Made by a program: the position numbers and the translations under genes. The notes below the pieces were generated by a model. The model saw only the letters and a list, made by a program, of their open reading frames with translations, did no database searches and was not told the origin of the DNA. This document shows positions 32,131 through 34,406 of a stretch of 34,406 nucleotides of DNA, in pieces (the first letter of the stretch is position 1; every line of letters begins with the position of its first letter). This stretch comes from Alphaproteobacteria bacterium (lineage in GTDB: Bacteria; Myxococcota_A; UBA796; UBA2385): the NCBI GenBank assembly GCA_020632755.1, contig JACKEY010000027.1, positions 1 to 34,406 of the forward strand, written 5' to 3'.

Positions 32131-34374
32131 ATGGTCCTGCTGCTCTCGTCCTTGTCCGTCTCGCTGGCGGCCACCCTGGTGGTCGACCCCGGTGATGGCA
32201 GCGCCTACGCCACCATCGGCGACGCCGTGGCCGCGGCCTCTTCCGGCGACACCCTCGCGTTGAGCGCCGACACCTTCGCCGAGTGCGTCGACCTGGACGG
32301 CAAGGACCTGTCGCTGGTCGGCAGCGGCGTGGGCGCCACCGTGCTCGACGGCGAGGGCTGCGAGACCCTGGTGGCCGCGACCGCGGGAGAGTCGCTGTAC
32401 GCCGAGGCCTTGACCCTGTCGGCGGCCGACGGTCGCTGCGTCGCTGCCGAGTCGGGCAGTGTCGAGCTGGTCGACGTCACGCTCACGGACTGCGGGCTGG
32501 TCGACGGGCTGCACGGGCCCGCCGTGCACGTGGTCGACGGCGACCTGCTGCTGCGCGACAGCGTGGTCGAGGGCAGCGAGCCCGGGTGGGAGGGGCCGCT
32601 CGACTGGCCGGGTGCCATCCAGGTCGAAGACGGCACCGGCACGGCGGTGGTCACCGTCGAGGACAGCACCCTGTCCACCGTCGAGGGCCACGCGCTGAGC
32701 GTGGACGGCGCCGCCGAGGTGGTGGTCCGGCGCAGCGACTTCCCCGGGGGATCCCGGACCGGCGCCATGGTGGTCTCCGCCGTCGACATCCGCCTGGAGG
32801 ACAGCGAGATCCACGACCACGAGTGGGTGGGGCTGTTCGAGGACGAAGGCGGCATCGCCACCCTGGTGTCGGACGACGGCCTGGTCCGCATCGAGGGCTG
32901 CACCGTGCGCCGGAACGGCTGGTCCCACAAGACCGGCGGCGGCGGGGCGATCCGCGTCTCGTCCGCGTCGAACGTCGTCGTCCGCGACAGCGTCTTCGAC
33001 CAGAACACCGCGGTGGCGTCGAAGTACTACGGCGCGTCCGGCGCTGGCCTGGCGGTGCGCTTCGTGGACGCGGTGTGGATCCTGGACAGCGTCTTCTCGG
33101 ACAACCACGGCGCCACCTCGGGGGGCGGGGCCTTCGTGTCGGCCCGCGAGCAGCTGGTCGTGGCGGGCACGACCTTCGTGGAAAACAGCACCGACGTCGG
33201 CAGTGCCTCGGCATCGAGCTTCGGTGGGGGCCTGTACGTCTCCGGCGTCGGGGGCACCGTGCTGGTCCACGACAGCATGCTCTGCGACAACGGCGCCGAG
33301 GACATCGCGTCCGCCCTGGATGTCGGCACCGGTCCCGACGAGATCTTCCTGACACACGACGTCATCGCCGACAACCGCACCGCCGTCGACGCCGTGCGCC
33401 TGAAGGCGCCGAGCACCCTGCTGCACAGCGTGGTCCTGGGCAACGACGCCGGCGACGCCGCCATCGACACCACGAAGCCCATCGACATCGAGCACAGCGT
33501 GCTGGCGTGGACCCTCGACGGCGCAGGCGTGCTGGTCGGCGCGTCCGCCCTGTCCGAGACCGACCTGTCGTGGTCGGCGTGGTGGGACAACGAAGACGGC
33601 GACGTCGCCGACGACGACCTGGATCCCGCCGACTTCGACGGCACGGTCGAGGCCGACCCGGGCTTCACCTGGTACGAGGTCGGGGTCGACTGCCGGGACG
33701 CCGACTTCGCGTTGACGGCGACGTCGCCGCTGGCCGGCGCGGGCGAAGGCGGCGTCGACATGGGCCTGTGCGCCGGACGCACCGACGCCGACGGCGACTG
33801 CTTCGTGGCGGGCATCGACCCGGACGACGGCGATCCGGACGTGATCCCCGGCGACACCCCCTGGTCATGGCCGATCGAAGGCACGCCGTGCACGCCGGTG
33901 GCGGCCGAAGACGACGCGCTGTGCCCGTGGGACGGAACCGGCGGGCCCGACACGGGCAGCGGCGACACCGGGGGAGGGGACTCCGGGGGAGGGGACTCCG
34001 GAGGAGGGGATGACGGCGGGGGCGACTCGGGAGGAGGCGATGACGGGGGAGGGGATGGCGGCGGGGTCGACTCCGGGGGAGGCGATGACGGAGGTGTCGA
34101 CTCCGGGGGAGGCGACGACGGCGGGGTCGACTCCGGGGGAGGCGATGACGGCGGGGTCGACTCCGGGGGAGGCGACGACGGGAGCACCGACGGCGACGGC
34201 GGGGTCGACTCCGGGGGGGGCGACGACGGCACCGGCGACGAAGGCACCGGCGACGACGGCACCGGCGACGACGGTGACCCCGACGCCGGCGCGAAGACCG
34301 GCTGCTCCACCGCGCCCGCCGCGGCCTGGCTCGGCTGGCTGATCCTGGCGATGCCGCTCCCCCGCCGCCGCTGA
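32131..34374 (+). CDS. Surface beta-helix protein with MYXO-CTERM-like tail
   Basis: 747 residues from ATG 32131 (GTG 32122 in frame is an alternative; neither has a clear Shine-Dalgarno). Short signal MVLLLSSLSVSLAA, cleavage near ATLVVDP. The body is a right-handed parallel beta-helix (PbH1-type repeats such as DNTAVASKYYGASGAGL, VFSDNHGATSGGGAF, TTFVENSTDVGSAS). Residues ~610-715 are a low-complexity Gly/Asp/Ser/Val stalk made by 30-bp tandem DNA repeats. The C-terminus, CSTAPAAAWLGWLILAM and then PRRR, has a Cys, a hydrophobic helix and an Arg cluster, as in MYXO-CTERM sorting signals, so surface anchoring is expected. Ligand or substrate is unknown. Confidence 0.85.
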   Translation: MVLLLSSLSVSLAATLVVDPGDGSAYATIGDAVAAASSGDTLALSADTFAECVDLDGKDLSLVGSGVGATVLDGEGCETLVAATAGESLYAEALTLSAADGRCVAAESGSVELVDVTLTDCGLVDGLHGPAVHVVDGDLLLRDSVVEGSEPGWEGPLDWPGAIQVEDGTGTAVVTVEDSTLSTVEGHALSVDGAAEVVVRRSDFPGGSRTGAMVVSAVDIRLEDSEIHDHEWVGLFEDEGGIATLVSDDGLVRIEGCTVRRNGWSHKTGGGGAIRVSSASNVVVRDSVFDQNTAVASKYYGASGAGLAVRFVDAVWILDSVFSDNHGATSGGGAFVSAREQLVVAGTTFVENSTDVGSASASSFGGGLYVSGVGGTVLVHDSMLCDNGAEDIASALDVGTGPDEIFLTHDVIADNRTAVDAVRLKAPSTLLHSVVLGNDAGDAAIDTTKPIDIEHSVLAWTLDGAGVLVGASALSETDLSWSAWWDNEDGDVADDDLDPADFDGTVEADPGFTWYEVGVDCRDADFALTATSPLAGAGEGGVDMGLCAGRTDADGDCFVAGIDPDDGDPDVIPGDTPWSWPIEGTPCTPVAAEDDALCPWDGTGGPDTGSGDTGGGDSGGGDSGGGDDGGGDSGGGDDGGGDGGGVDSGGGDDGGVDSGGGDDGGVDSGGGDDGGVDSGGGDDGSTDGDGGVDSGGGDDGTGDEGTGDDGTGDDGDPDAGAKTGCSTAPAAAWLGWLILAMPLPRRR
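34060..34179 (+). repeat. 30-bp tandem coding repeats (4 units)
   Basis: Four contiguous 30-bp units, starting at 34060, 34090, 34120 and 34150, encode GGVDSGGGDD; each contains GTCGACTCCGGGGGAGGC with a few silent or single-base changes (for instance GGAGGT for GGCGGG in unit 2). Less regular GGGGACTCC-type copies extend upstream to about 33964. It forms the stalk of the beta-helix surface protein and is a likely site of length variation. Confidence 0.85.
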
Positions 34375-34406
34375 CCGCCTTCTCCCTCCCCCCGCCGCAG
34401 GTGGGG

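Noticed and set aside
1..34406. Mobile element or prophage
   Set aside because: No transposase, integrase, terminal repeats or phage structural genes seen, and composition is uniform apart from the small AT-rich Fur-box island.

Overview
The window is very GC-rich, densely coding and carries genes on both strands. It comes from a Gram-negative bacterium: there is a TonB-dependent receptor and many lipobox signal peptides. Several traits point to Myxococcota or a related former deltaproteobacterial lineage: lipoproteins with thrombospondin type-3 and MopE-like metal-binding repeats, an FHA-winged-helix regulator, and a surface beta-helix protein ending in a Cys/hydrophobic/Arg tail like MYXO-CTERM. 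This placement is inference from gene content. I see no rRNA, tRNA, transposase, phage or CRISPR feature.

Left part (1-6.8 kb): the 3' part of alanine racemase (alr), a membrane-anchored metallophosphoesterase, convergent hemN, and divergent from hemN a 1059-residue protein with two P-loop NTPase modules in tandem (KAP, then NACHT) and a C-terminal LRR-like region.

Centre-left (6.8-13.5 kb) is the most striking locus. A canonical cobalamin riboswitch (6875-7077) precedes four tightly overlapping genes: a WD40-like beta-propeller lipoprotein; a protein joining a large lipoprotein domain to an ECF S-component-like membrane domain; a double ABC ATPase (EcfA-A'); and EcfT. This reads as a B12-controlled ECF uptake system of unusual architecture. 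Directly after ecfT lies a strictly periodic 8 x 62-bp array whose units fold as hairpins. Arm changes keep pairing only in plus-strand RNA, so the array may be a structured 3' UTR or small RNA of this operon.

Centre (13.5-20.6 kb): an arylsulfotransferase-like lipoprotein, a biliverdin-reductase-like oxidoreductase, and on the minus strand an iron operon. The operon has a strong Fur-box match over its promoter, a 50-residue secreted small ORF, an imelysin (M75) lipoprotein, and a 1067-residue ORF that joins an inner-membrane fatty-acid-hydroxylase/sterol-desaturase domain to a TonB-dependent receptor.

Centre-right (20.6-25.7 kb): three envelope lipoproteins, namely TSP3-vWA, a ThuA/GATase-like protein, and a MopE-repeat beta-helix protein. 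Right part (25.7-34.4 kb): a YegS/DAGK-type lipid kinase diverges from an FHA-winged-helix regulator across a 38-bp near-perfect palindrome, and both genes look leaderless. A FAD oxidoreductase plus NapH-like [4Fe-4S] membrane protein pair follows, then a deoxynucleoside kinase, an M15-type peptidase and the beta-helix surface protein. A 15-bp CTAG-containing element recurs three times in full and accounts for most CTAG tetramers found.
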